Of a DNA stretch of 64,000 nucleotides, positions 24,107 through 35,510 are shown piece after piece. The notes under the pieces are model-generated. The model saw only the letters and a list, made by a program, of their open reading frames with translations, did not search any database and was not told the DNA's origin. Source of the DNA: Cryptomeria japonica (Eukaryota > Streptophyta > Pinopsida > Cupressales > Cupressaceae); NCBI RefSeq assembly GCF_030272615.1, contig NC_081415.1, forward strand, positions 102,032,796-102,096,795, written 5' to 3'. Both the position numbers and the translations under genes were made by a program. Each line of letters begins with the position of its first letter. Position 1 is the first letter of the stretch.

Positions 24107-25254
24107 TGTTGGCATTTTTGATGATGATGTTGTGATTGTCATTGATGGAAACACAATTGCTTTAAGATCACTTTTTGTATGTATGAGTTATGTGCAACCA
24201 GTATTTGTTCCAACCGGTATTATGTATTATACTCTTTAGACTATCGGTTTTTTGCAGAAAGTGTTTACCAATCTCAAGCAGTATGAAGTCCCAAACTGGC
24301 ATGAAGACCTCAAGCAGTTCGAGGATCTCAAGCAGTACGAAGGAACTAAAGCGACAGCTATCATTTTTCCCAGTCTTCATTTTTGACAACCGGTAATCGG
24401 TTAAATGTTTGAATCAGTATTACTCTGTGATGAGTTACCAACTGGTATTTTTTTGATGAGTTATCATCCACTGACACTTTGGTGGTGATTCTATGTCATG
24501 TTACCAAATGTGTCTAGATGCATTGAAACTAGGAAATTGCAATGTAATCCTATTGGACCGAAATGAAATCAGATTCCTTTATAAGGACATCATGTCTAGG
24601 GTTTTAGATGTTGTTAGGGTTTTTAGGTGATTGATAAGGTTTTTGTATGTGTGATCTTAGAAGAGAAGATCAGATCAGTGTGAAGAAACAGTGTGGATAT
24701 ATTGAAGACTGAAGTAATGTTGAAATGCATTAACAATGAGCTATCATGGATCTAACCAAGTAGACTGTGCTATTTTCTAGATCATTCACTTGTTAATTAC
24801 TCACATCTTCGACAAGTTTGAAACCCTTAACTGAGTAGGCCCATAAAATCCTTTGTAAATCCTCTAACAAGGTGGTTCACAACTATGGATCTAAAATCCT
24901 CTCACAAGGTAGTCTTTAATCGGACTTATCTCCTAACAGAGATCAAGATCCCTAACAAGAGTTGTTCTAGTGAAGAACATTGTATGACCTTAACCGGTCT
25001 GGTTTCTATTCTGTACATAGTTACTTGTGAGTTTCTACTCACCGTGGTTTTTCCCATTTGGGTTTCCACATCAAAACCTCGTGTTATGGTGATTGTGCTC
25101 TTGTGGGTGAATGTCTTATTTTCTGTTTGGTTTGCATTTGTTTTAACCGATTTGTTAGTAAAGTTGTTATACCGATTGACTGCTAAACTATTTAAGTGTT
25201 TGAGTTTAGTATTTATTGGTATACTAATTCACCCCCCCCTCTTATTATTCATCA
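24107..25254 (+). repeat. 5' LTR of A1
   Basis: 1,148 bp starting TGTTGGCATTTTTGATGATG and ending TTATTCATCA after the C-rich LTR-end motif (25231-25243). TATA-like TTATAAGG at 24579-24586. It matches 30561-31096 on this strand and the LTRs at 32227-33334, 39976-41072 and 46505-47664 on the other strand. Confidence 0.9.
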
Positions 25255-25256
25255 AT

Positions 25257-25269
25257 TGGTATCAGAGCC
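25257..25269 (+). other. Primer binding site of A1
   Basis: TGGTATCAGAGCC, two bases after the LTR; complementary to the initiator methionine tRNA 3' end. Confidence 0.9.
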
Positions 25270-25304
25270 AACCTTTCTATAAATTTAACCACTTGGAAGG
25301 AGAT

Positions 25305-26660
25305 ATGGGGGAATACACTATGAGGGAACTTACTCAATGACTCACTCAGACTGAGAAAGCCTATGATGAACTCAAAGTCAAATATAAGGCCTCTCTGGAA
25401 AAAAGAAGAGAGCATGTTGAGAAACTAATGGAACTAACTAAAAATAGTTCTTCTGATGAAGCGGACATGGACGCCTTAGTTGAAGAAGTTGAAAAACTGA
25501 ATGAGTCTAATGCCAACCTGAGAAGGGAACTGGAAGGACTAACTATCAAAATGTGTCAAGAGATTGAGAATTGGAGGAAAGCTAAAGATCTAGTAAAAGA
25601 CAAAGATCATGAGATCTCCAAGCTAAAGCAAGAAATCAGTGCACTTACCACTCATCTACAAGAGAGAAAAGTGGAAAAAGAAGAAATGCAAGGTGAACTA
25701 AACATGGCTATTTTTGAGAATGCAACCTTGAAGGAGTCCAATGCTTCTATTACCAAGGAACTCCTTGAAACAAAGGAGATACTTGCCAAATTCAATCAGA
25801 GTGCTACTAAGTTAGAGCAAAATCTTGAATCAGCAAAACCGGTAAAGAATACTAATGGACTTGGTTTCTCTGATTATGAGGAAGGTGAGACCTTTGGAGA
25901 AAAAGATGTAGCATCAAAGAAGCAACTGACATCAAAGGATAAAGGTAAGAAAAATTTCAAACCTGTTTGCTTTCATTGTCTCAAGGAAGGACATACTGCT
26001 AATGTATGTAGAAATAAGGCTTACAATAATTTTCCTTACTTTCTAAACAATAAGCCTAGATCCAATAGATTCAATGGAGATTGCTATGCATGCAACAAGT
26101 TTGGGCATAGAGCATTTGAATGCAGGTCTGTCATGCACAAAAATGGAAGGTATCCTCAAAGGAGTCAAGGAGTTTTTCTTGAATCCTCTGTGAACCGGAA
26201 TCCAAACCAGTATAATACCTATAATCATTAGTCAGGTAGTGGTGGCTATCAAGCAACAACCGATTGGAGGGAAACCTATTTGATCTGTCATGGTAGTGGT
26301 CACACTGCTACAACTTGTAGAAGGAAGAATGGAAACATGAATAATGGACCATAGAGAGCACCTAGAATGGTATGCTATCATTACAACAAACTGGGTTACA
26401 TAGCCAAAATCTGCATGATGAGAAAGAACATATCAGATGATATATTGGTCACTCCAGAAGGAAATATTGATGTCAAAACTGTTCAAGCGGATATGAAGAA
26501 AACTTGGAAAAAGAAACCAGAAGAAGTGTCATAAGAAGAACCGGTTTCTGCACCTAGTGTGGAAATCTCTAAACCGGAAAACCAAGCTACAGAAAAGCTT
26601 AGGGGGAGTGAATCGGTAAAATATTTTGAACCCCCGATTTATATCAGTAAAAGACCTTAA
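25305..26660 (+). pseudogene. gag of A1: coiled coil plus zinc knuckles, no capsid region
   Basis: A single frame from MGEYTMRELTQ to SKRP-stop, with stops only at about 25338, 26229, 26352 and 26532. Residues about 10-185 are a long Glu/Lys/Leu coiled coil. Then come CCHC knuckles CFHCLKEGHTANVC (about 25969) and CYACNKFGHRAFEC (about 26083), a shorter CHGSGHTATTC, and a damaged CYHYNKLGYIAKIC. The end carries KLRGS, encoded by CTTAGGGGGAGTG (26598-26610). The usual copia capsid block (as in D1) is absent; the start is confirmed by the matching starts in A2 and E. It probably binds element RNA. Whether it can form particles alone is open. Confidence 0.85.
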
Positions 26661-27035
26661 CTGATATGTGTTACTTATCAATCGGGAGAAGACCAAAAAT
26701 GGTAAAAGGCAAAATTAGGGTTTATGCCCTAATTGTGGTGCATTTATTATTGTAGGTGAAGAATTTGTTAATAAGGGATTCTTAACGTCATTTTCACTTA
26801 TCAATTTGCAAGCGAAGAAATTTTCAAGTGCAGAGCGACTATAGGCAATTCATTTTGTGATTCAAAGAGATTTCAAAACTTTGAAGTAGAATCCGAAGAT
26901 AGGATCAAACAATCAAGTGAAGAGCACAAAGTGGTAATCCAGCAACCGAAGTAGTGTGTAGCGAAGCTAAATTTGCAAAGCCTAAATTTTGAAATTCTAA
27001 AGGTATTTATCAAAATTCTTGTTTATCAGTTTATC
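26661..27035 (+). other. Spacer between gag and ORF2 of A1
   Basis: About 375 bases without a credible frame; the purine-rich CTTAGGGGGAGTG lies just upstream. It could hold a promoter, splice site or ribosome entry signal for ORF2; I cannot tell which. Confidence 0.45.
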
Positions 27036-30000
27036 ATGGTATCTGCATTGCACTCTAGTTCTAGTGCACCTATTGATTTAGTGGATTTCATCCAACGGAA
27101 GGCAAAATACAATGCCCTATCCTAGATACCCATTGGAGTTATAGTGGAAGGTGATATTTCAGGGTACATTGACTATAAACTAGAAGACCTAGGATCACTA
27201 GTGATCCATTCCCAGCTAGGTCTATTTTGTGGGGATGATAAAAAGATCAAACCCAAATACATCATCCTGGAAAGAAAGAAACTTCACAATGAGGTGTATT
27301 TTCTTGAAGAGTTCACTGAAGATCACATCCGCATCATTCTAAGAAGAGTGCATGGTGAAAAAATGTATCTCGAGAGAACACATGACATTATGCCTGCAGC
27401 TATTCATGCCATCACCAATTTCTGCAACACTGGTGAGGTGCAAGCCCTAAGAAAAGTCATCAAGACTTAAATGACCAAGCTCACCGGTTCTGTGAGCGAC
27501 GAACGGGGAATGACCGTCGACACTATCAAGGATGATCTGGTCAAGTATGCTTGCATGGTGATTGGATACCGGACGTTCTATGCTAGCAGAATTAACTCTG
27601 TCTCTGCTATTGCAGTAAATGCCACCTACAAAATGATCATGGAAGATGCCTCATTTGATCTATGCACCTGTATGCAGAGGCAACTTCTGGTAAACCTGAA
27701 GTCTATTAAATAGGACATTGCCTTAAGATTTAAATTTGGACAACTATTGGTAGGTTTCTTTTTCTAATTTCAAGGCTATTTCCTAGGAGTCAGTGATATT
27801 CAATGGTCTATTGACCAACCGATTACCAAAAAAATCAGAGAAAGTCTCCAAGCGGTGGGAACCGGTTATCCTGAAGTCTTGAACAAATACTTTGATGAAT
27901 TCAGACGAAAGATGAGCCAGAGGATGAGGATATAGGGTGATATTGTCAAGAAGTATGAAGAGGACATTTGCTTTACCATCAGAGTAGATGAGTGCATAAT
28001 GGAGGTGGTTGAGCCCAGAAAGGAAAACATGCAGCCCATGGGATATGAGGTGATGTATAACATGCTCGATGGGTATGCCTCTACCCTACTTGCCTCACCT
28101 CTTGATCCAAAGAAGAAGATAACCAACACCTACTTGGAAAGGGTAACACCAATTGAAGAACCTTCAGTGAAGAAGGGAAAGGTAGTGCCATCGATATCAA
28201 CACATGTTACCTCAGCAAAGTGACCAAGCGGTCACTGGCCAAGAATAAACTGGAAGTTGCACTCGCCAAGGTATTTGAGAGGAAGCCGAAGACCAAAGGC
28301 AACACACTAGACTCTAAGGACACAGAACATAAAGTGCAGCCTAAGAAGACTAGGCAAACAAGGAAGAAGGCAAAGACAACTGGCAATGAACCTGTGTCAT
28401 CTGCATCGATAAATATAGACATTTCCTCTTACAAGCCATTGACACATTGTTAAAGGACTATCAAGAATGTTAGGAGAAAAGTACTAAGTGATTTAATATA
28501 TCATTTTGATGATTTTAATGACAATGAAAAGGAGGACGTTGAACAAGAAATTATTCAATATCTATGTATTAATGACCGGTCGCCATTAGAAATTAGATCT
28601 GTGACACCAGATTCTTTACACAATTCTTTAGGTAACAAATGGCACATTGCCATAGAAAAGGAACAGGAAATTAGATAAGAAATCTTTGCACAACATTTTC
28701 CTGATGTGTCAAATTCTGAGCTTTATGAAATCATGGATAAGAACAAGGGACTTTTCTTCATAAGAAGAAGAAGACTCTGGATATTAGAAGGCATAATAGA
28801 TGAAGTGAAAAGGGACACACATCTGCATATGAAAACTATTGTCCATACTTACCAAATGTTTGAAGCAACCAAGAAGGCTGAACTTGAACCAGATCTATCA
28901 TCAGCCAAACCGGATGAGGTATTTGATGGTCAAGGAGAAAGAGTTACAGAACAGGTAGACATGATTGATGTTGGTGCTTTAGATTTTGAAGATGTCACTC
29001 TAGAAGCAGCAAAGGAAAAGGTTGATAAAGAGAGAGTGGACAAGGAAAAATAGGATAAAGAAAAGGCAGAGAAGCAGAAACAGGACAAAGAAAAGGCTGA
29101 CAAAGAGCAAGTAGAGAAAGAGAAAAATAAATAAGAGGAAGAGAAGAGGAAACAAGCAAAAAAGGAGAAGAAGAAATAGGAAGAGGAGAAGAGAAAAGGA
29201 AAAATGGATAGGAGAAGAGGAAATAGGAAGAGGAGAAGAAGAAAAAGGAAGAGGAGAAGAGGAAACAAGAAAAGGAGAAGAAGAAAGAAGAAGTGAAGTG
29301 AAAAGAAGAAGATAGAAAGAAGGAAGAAGAGAAGAGAAAGAAAGAATCAGAGGAGCAAAAGAAGGCAGAAGAGGAAAACAAAAGAACCGAAGAGAAGAAG
29401 GAAGTGGCAAAGAGCACACAAGTGGAGACCCCAAAGGCAACCGGTGGCCAAGCCAAATTGGCTAACATCACCAATCCTATTGACCTCCAATCTGCAAATG
29501 AATTGGAGTTTCTCCAAAGCATTAAGCTTGCATAAGAGCGTCTGGAAGCGTTAAGGAGGAAAAAGGAGCAAGATGTTATTCAAACTGCAGTGGACACACT
29601 TACCAGTTTGATTCCCGGTACTAACCTCCCCAATACTGATTCCTCTTTGGCCCAACTAAAACTTCTATGCACAATTGTAGAGGACCAGGTACAATTCTTG
29701 GAAGTAGTTGTTGAAGCTAATGCATAGAAGAAGCATCAAAAGCCACTAAGCACTGCCTTAGTGAAGAAACTGAACGAGCTCCAGTCTGAACTTCAGAAAG
29801 AGAAAAAGGACATAAGAGACGCTATGGATGAGGGAAAACTATTGCTGAGTAAGATTAGCCAACCCCATCTATTTTTTGATGATGTGCTTGCACAGAAGAA
29901 AAAACTGCAATTTGATTTGCAGACATACATAAGCAAATTTAAGATGCCATATGATTTCTTCACTACATATGGGTAAACTATTCACCGGTTTCAGCTCCAG

Positions 30001-30288
30001 TCTGCCAGGATAGAGTTGGAGATCAGCAACCAGACCAAAGATTTGCAGGAACTTCAACTGGTTCTACTACCCAGACTCCAAATACTTCAAAATTGCTATC
30101 TCAATCTGGATGCCTTAATAGTCACTCAAGAGATGAGTACCTTAGACGCCATGGAAGAATAGGTATCCCAGACGCAAATGGAAAGTATGGTTGCTACCTC
30201 ATTACTCGAGTCATGGTCGTTATCTATGAAGACCTTTATGCAAGATTTTAAATCAGTTTTTGATAAGTTTCACTCATTATTGTCATAA
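27036..30288 (+). pseudogene. ORF2 accessory gene of A1
   Basis: Starts at 27036 (MVSALHSSSSAPIDLVDF) and ends LLS-stop at 30286-30288; about 1,080 codons in three frames: 27036-28210, 28215-about 29300, then about 29400-30288. Domains in order: helical N-domain (YKLEDLGSLVIHSQLGLF, MVIGYRTFYASRIN, LRFKFGQLLVG); SDIQWSIDQ; FRRKMSQR and MEVVEPR...PMGYEV near 27920-28050; a basic linker (TKRSLAKNK, RQTRKKAKT); NIDISSYKPLTHC; NKWHIAIEKEQEIR; KGLFFIRRRRLWILEG; SAKPDEVFDG; a Lys/Glu/Arg tract encoded by almost pure purine (29030-29410); a C-terminal helical domain (DLQSANELEFLQSIK, TDSSLAQLKLLCTIVEDQV, LLLSKI). No known enzyme motif. The colinear copy A2 and the diverged copy E argue that it is a real gene. 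Confidence 0.8.
29030..29410 (+). repeat. (GAA/AAG)-rich purine tract within A1 ORF2
   Basis: About 380 bases almost free of pyrimidines on the plus strand, encoding the charged Lys/Glu/Arg region of ORF2. The matching tract in A2 is pyrimidine-rich on the plus strand (about 42330-42700). The unit is imperfect, mostly three-base steps. The long Ser/Phe/Leu-rich frames on the opposite strand are mirror images of this repeat. Confidence 0.85.
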
Positions 30289-30548
30289 ACATTTATTATT
30301 TTAATGATAATGAGAAACATGGGTTATTCTGTAGTACTTTGTCATTGTTGGCAAAGGGGGACTAGTATTTAAAATTTTGATGAATATTATGTATACTTTC
30401 ATGTTTATCTCTTTAAGGGAGTAGTATACATTGTATTTTCTACAAAAGGGATAGTGTATATGCTTAGGGGTAGTAATTTTGATTATGGCATATTTTTGTT
30501 GTAAAACACTTAGATGTCAAAATTTTCCTAAGTGTTGGCATCAATGCC

Positions 30549-30560
30549 AAAGGGGGAGAT
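30549..30560 (+). other. Polypurine tract of A1
   Basis: AAAGGGGGAGAT directly before the 3' LTR start at 30561, the consensus form of the copia PPT in this window. Earlier weaker tracts lie at about 30353-30362 and 30464-30470. Confidence 0.9.
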
Positions 30561-31096
30561 TGTTGGCATTTTTTATGATGATGTTGTGATTGTCATTGAT
30601 GGACACACACTTGCTTTAAGGTCACTTTTTGTATGTATGAGCTATGCTCAACCGGTATTTGTTCCAACCGGTATTATGTATTATAGTCTTTAGACTATCG
30701 ATGTTTTGCAGAAAGTGTTTACTGATCTCAAGCGGTATGAAGTCCCAAACCGATATGAAGACCTCAAGCGGTTCGAGGATCTCAAGCGGTATGAAGGAAC
30801 TAAAGCGACAGCTATCATTTTTCCCAGTCTTCATTTTTGACAACCGGTAATCGGTTAAATGTTTGAACTGGTATTACTCTGTGATGAGTTACCAACCGGT
30901 ATTTTTGTGATGAGTTATCATCCACCGACACTTTGGCGGTGATTTTGTGTCGTGTTACCAAATGTGTCTAAATGCACTGAACCTAGGAACTTGTAATGTA
31001 ATCCTATTGGACCGACATGAAATCAAATTCCTTTATAAGGACATCATGTCTAGGGTTTGTTGTTAGGGTTTTTAGGTGATTGATGAGGTTTTTGTA
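30561..31096 (+). repeat. 3' LTR of A1, truncated
   Basis: It follows the 5' LTR up to TTTTTGTATG (5' LTR about 24640-24650). The sequence then changes to copia pol. About half of the LTR is missing. Confidence 0.85.
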
Positions 31097-33759
31097 TGAT
31101 CTCTGGATTTGAGCCTAAAACATTTAAAGAGGCACACAAAGATGAAGACTGGATCAAGGCCATGGAAGAGGAACTTGACCAGATAGAAAAGAATGGTACA
31201 TGGTCTTTGGTACCCAGACCTGAGCACAAAAATGTCATTGGCACCAAATGGGTTTTCAGAAACAAATTGAATGAAGATGGCTCAATGGCAAGAAACAAAG
31301 CAAGATTGGTATGTAAAGGATATGCTGAAGAGGAAGGAGAAGACTATGGAGAAACCTTTTCTCCAGTAGCTAGACTGGAAAGAGTTCAAATGCTACTTGC
31401 TTATGCAGCCGTCAAGGGATTCAAAGTGTATCAAATGGATGTAAAATCCACATTCCTGAATGGAATACTTGAAGAGGAAGTGTATATAGAGCAACCAGAT
31501 GGGTTTGCCCTATTTGAAGACAGTGATATGGTGTGTAGGATACATAAAGCCTTGTATGGGTTGAAGCAAGCACCTAGAGCATGGTATGACCATCTCCACT
31601 CCCATCTTGTGAAGATTGGATTTGAAAGAACCAATGAAGATAGAAATATCTATCTGAAGTTAGAAGGAGATTAGATTCTAATCTGTGAGGTGTTTATTGA
31701 TGACATAATTTTTGGTGGAGATGATAAGATGAGCCATGTCTTTGCTGAAGAAATGAAGAAAGAATTTGAGATGTCTCTAATTAGAGAGATTAAGCTCTTC
31801 ATTGAACTACAGATTCAACAAATGAAAGATGGTATCTTTATCACTCAGTCCAAGTATGTCAAAGAGGTGTTGAATACCTTTGACATGGAAGACTGTAAAC
31901 CGGTTGGTACACCGATGATGACCAGTTGTAAATTATCAACAGAAGATGATTCGGTAGTGGTGAATGAGAAGGAATATCGGTCAATGATTAGTAAGTTGCA
32001 CTATGTAGTACAAAACAAACCAGATATTGCACATGCAGTGGGCATTGCTGCACATTTTCAAAAAATCCCTAGAGAATCCCACTTGGTAGCAGTCAAGCAG
32101 ATTCTTAGATATCTGAAGGGAACTACAGAGTATGGATTGTGGTATCCATACAGTAATGATTTCAGTCTCAAAGTGTTTACCGATGCCGATTGGGCTGGTA
32201 ATGTGGATGACTAGAAGAGAACAACCTGATGAATACTAAGAGGGGGGGTGAATTAGTATGCCAAAAATCAATGCACTAAAACACTTACACAGTCTAAAGA
32301 TAAACTGGTAAAGTAGTCTAAGAATCAAACTGGTTACCACACATGCAAACCAAAATGTGAATAAAGCATTCACCCACAAAAGCAATACAACCATAACACA
32401 AGATATTTGACATGGAAACCCAACTGGGAAAAACCACGGTGAGATGGAACTCAAAAGTCACTATCTGCAGAATAGAAACCAGACCAGTTAAGGTCTTACA
32501 ATGTTCTTCACTAGAACAGATCCTGTTAGGAATCTCAATCTCTGTTAGGAGATAAGTCCAATTAAAGACTACCTTGTTAGAGGATTTTAGATTCACATGT
32601 GTGAACCACCTTGTTAGAGGATTTTACAAAGGCTTTGAGGCCTACCCGATTAAGGGCTACAGACTTGTCAAAGATGTGAGTAATCAACAAGTGTTTCATC
32701 TATCTAATAGCACAAACTGCTTGGTTAGATCCAGTATTGCTCACAGCTAATGCATTCTAGCATTACTTCAGTCTTCTCTCTCTCTCACAATTACAACTTG
32801 ATCTTCTCAGATAAGATCATTCTCAACTTCCACCTTAAACCCTAGCATGATCTCCTTTTAAAGGAATCTGATTTCATGTCAGTCCAATAGGATTACATTA
32901 CAATTTCCTAGGTTCAATGCATCTAGTCATACTCAGTAACACGACACAAAAAGCACCGTCAATGTGTCGGCACCGTCAAACAATTGGTGGATTGGTAACT
33001 CATCACAAAATGTCGGTTGGTAACTCATCACAAAGTATTACCGGTTCATACAAAATACCGGTTGCTGGTTTGACAAAAATGAAGACTGGTAAGAATGTGT
33101 TGTGCCACTTTGCTCCCTTGTACCACTTGTGATCTACGAACCACTTGGGGTCAACATGCTGCTTCAGACCGAGAAACACATTTTGCAAAATCACCACTAG
33201 TCTAAAGACTAGTATACAACATACCAGTTGGTACATATACCGGTTGAGCATGAGCTCATACATATAAAGGGGATCTCAATACAAGTGTGTGTCCATCAAT
33301 GACAATCACAACATAAACAACAAAAATGCCAACACAACCGATGGTGCATTCTTTCTCAGTGGTAAATTAGTCTCATGGATGAGAAAGAAGCAGAGTTGTA
33401 TCTCTCAGTCCACAACCGAAGCACAGTATGTAGCAACTTTTATGAACTACACTCAGATAATTTGGATGAAGCATGTACTAAGTGGTTTCAAAGTCCCTAT
33501 ATCTAAACCGGTGAGCATATTTTGTGATAGCACAAGTGCTATTAATATTTCCAAAAATTCGGTCTTGCATGCTAGAACCAAGCACTTCGAGCTCAAGTAT
33601 CATTTCTTGAGGGAGAAAGTTCAGAACAAAGAGATTGTATTGGAACATGTTTCCAGTAAGGAGCAGTTAGCAGACATATTCACTAAGCCACTACCAAAGG
33701 CCTCATTTACCTACTTAAGAGGTGAATTAGGGGTGTTGCCCCTTCAAGATGTGAACTAA
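31097..33759 (+). pseudogene. Copia reverse transcriptase and RNase H of B2, split by solo LTR A3
   Basis: The best preserved pol in the window. Reverse transcriptase begins in the thumb-proximal block ([20 protein letters not shown]), with [57 protein letters not shown] and the catalytic FIDDI (YVDDI in most copia) at about 31693-31707. There is one stop at 31673-31675. RNase H begins TDADWAG and reaches the KRTT codons at 32226. The solo LTR and duplication intervene, and it resumes at 33340 with GAFFLSGKLVSWMRKKQ, STTEAQYVA, CDSTSAINIS and IFTKPLP, ending at 33759. The RNase H acids Asp, Glu and Asp are kept. Relatives of this element could supply enzymes to A and E. Confidence 0.9.
32227..33334 (-). 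mobile_element. Solo LTR of family A (A3), minus strand, in B2 RNase H
   Basis: 1,108 bp, ends TGATGAATAC and ATGCCAACA (minus-strand TGTTGGCAT start). A perfect duplication CAACC flanks it (32222-32226 and 33335-33339). Removing the LTR and one CAACC restores a continuous RNase H frame apart from a TAG at 32212-32214. No interior is left, so this is a recombination remnant. Confidence 0.95.
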
Positions 33760-34001
33760 AGGTATGTGCTCCACATCAGTCAGGTATTGCATTGTCAAAT
33801 CTTTTCGGGATTGATGTGTTGAAGGATGCTACTCCTTGAGGGGAACAACATAGTAGAACAGGGAAGCTTGTGCCTCCACTTTGGCATTGTTGTCAAAGAG
33901 GGAGAAGATGTGAAGTAGAGGAGATATCTGTAGCATTGGGGGAGAAGATGTGAAGCAGAGAGATATCTTTTTATATTGCCATGAATGCCAAAGGGGGAGA
34001 T
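33760..34001 (+). other. 3' untranslated region and PPT of B2
   Basis: It contains purine tracts at about 33893-33906 and 33937-33950 and the PPT AAAGGGGGAGAT at 33990-34001, directly before the LTR. Confidence 0.8.
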
Positions 34002-35510
34002 TGTTGGCATATGTGCAGAGTATGATGACTTGATGATATTGTATGTTGTCATTGATGTCAATATGCTGAAGTATGAACTGGTATATTGAAGTAAGCAACT
34101 GGCAAGAGAACCGGTATGATGTTGTGAACTGGTATATGTGAAAAAGGGAAGTGGTATGTTTGTCCAAGTGAACCGATATGATGGAATATGAACCGGTATA
34201 TGGAAATTTTTGTATTCGGGTTTTTTTTGGTATGACTATCGATTGGTAGTCTCAGCTTCAGGGTTTCTGGTTGATGCATTTCAAGCCTATGTGATTCAAC
34301 CGATGACATCTTGTGATGAGTTTGCATTAATGAAGATCAAATCATGTTGCCACATCAACCTTATGCGCGTGAAGGATTTCCTTGAGGATCTTGCCTGAAG
34401 GAGATTGATCCTATCTACCTCGGGAATGAGAAAAGTCTCTGTAAATAGTGGAGAACACATGATGGGTTATCAGCCTCCACAAAGCGGTGAAGAATGAACA
34501 TTGGAGAACATCTTGAGATCTGTTCAAGACTGTTGTATTCAATGCAATGTGATTAACAGTTAGGATTGAACCGACTGAATTGTTAAGCCTAAATGTTTAG
34601 GGTTTAGGGTTTATGCTACCGACCTGTCTGTTTCCTATAAGGTTGACGATGTTTTTCATTTTGAGGTTGTTGGGAAATGTTGTGTGTGTATCCAAGTGTA
34701 GAGATACGTGATTCTTGCTAGACCAGAGAAGTGAATAGATACTTGCAGAGTGTGAGTGTAGAAGAAAAGGAACTAAAGAGGATCCGCATTGGCATTGAGT
34801 GTTGCTATCAAATCATTGTAATACCTATTGACTTCTAACCATTTCAGTAGTTGGAAAATCCCTTAACAAGGTATCTTTAACAGGCTGGTTGTAAACCCTT
34901 TAACAGGGTGACTCAAAATCATTGAGTTCTTCAAATCCTATAATAAGGTAACCTTTAACAGGGTTTTAACCATTAACTAGGTATTTTAGCCATCCCTTAA
35001 CCGGGTGATCCCTAGCAGGATCGGTTCCTAACAAAACCTATTGTAAAGTCTTTAATCAGACTATGCTCCTAATAGAGCGAACTTGAAAAGAGTTCAAGAA
35101 CAACTTGTGGGTATTCATCCCCACCGTGGTCTTTCCCAGTTGGGTTTCCACGTGAAAAATAAGTGTGTTGTGTATTCTTTTTCATGTGATGCTTTAATAT
35201 TTTTTGTCAAGCGGTAAAGCATATTGAACCAGTGGTCACTACATTTCTGATGATGTATTACTTGTGTATGCATATAGGTGAAGTGGTAATAAGATGTTAG
35301 GTTGTGTGGAGATATAAGTGTTACCGGTTTAGGTCCTTCATAGTTTCACTATGTGTTATCGGTAGTGCCCTGATTTAGATCAGTGATACTATTTACCAGT
35401 TGAGTATAATCTTTGTTGTCAAAGTGGTTTAAGGAAAGTTTTTTTGTCTATACTGATTCACCCCCCCTCTCAGTACCAATTTGGTACTAACTGTTCATCA
35501 TTATTCATCA
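34002..35510 (+). repeat. 3' LTR of B2
   Basis: 1,509 bp, TGTTGGCATATGTG to TTATTCATCA, matching B1. The C-rich end motif is at about 35459-35472. It has the same array of AACCGGTATATG-like motifs in its first 200 bases. Confidence 0.9.

Larger units (their letters stand above)
24107..31096 (+). mobile_element. Pol-less copia-like element A1 (gag plus ORF2), 3' LTR truncated
   Basis: 5' LTR 24107-25254, primer site 25257-25269, gag 25305-26660, ORF2 27036-30288, PPT 30549-30560, then the first 536 bases of a 3' LTR that stops near 31096, where family B pol begins in mid-domain. No pol lies between gag and the PPT, as in A2. The left flank is GAGAC (24102-24106) in the sense ORF of G. No matching copy exists at the right end, because the right end belongs to a different family. 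Confidence 0.85.
31097..35510 (+). mobile_element. Copia element B2, 5' truncated (pol end plus LTR)
   Basis: Reverse transcriptase and RNase H (31097-33759, split by solo LTR A3), PPT (33990-34001) and 3' LTR (34002-35510). The 5' LTR, gag and integrase are missing; the left end is joined to the broken 3' LTR of A1. After 35510 the sense ORF of G resumes. Confidence 0.85.

Noticed and set aside
28995-29522. Long minus-strand frames rich in Ser, Phe and Leu opposite A1 ORF2
   Set aside because: They are mirror frames of the GAA/AAG repeat that encodes the Lys/Glu tract; composition follows from the repeat.
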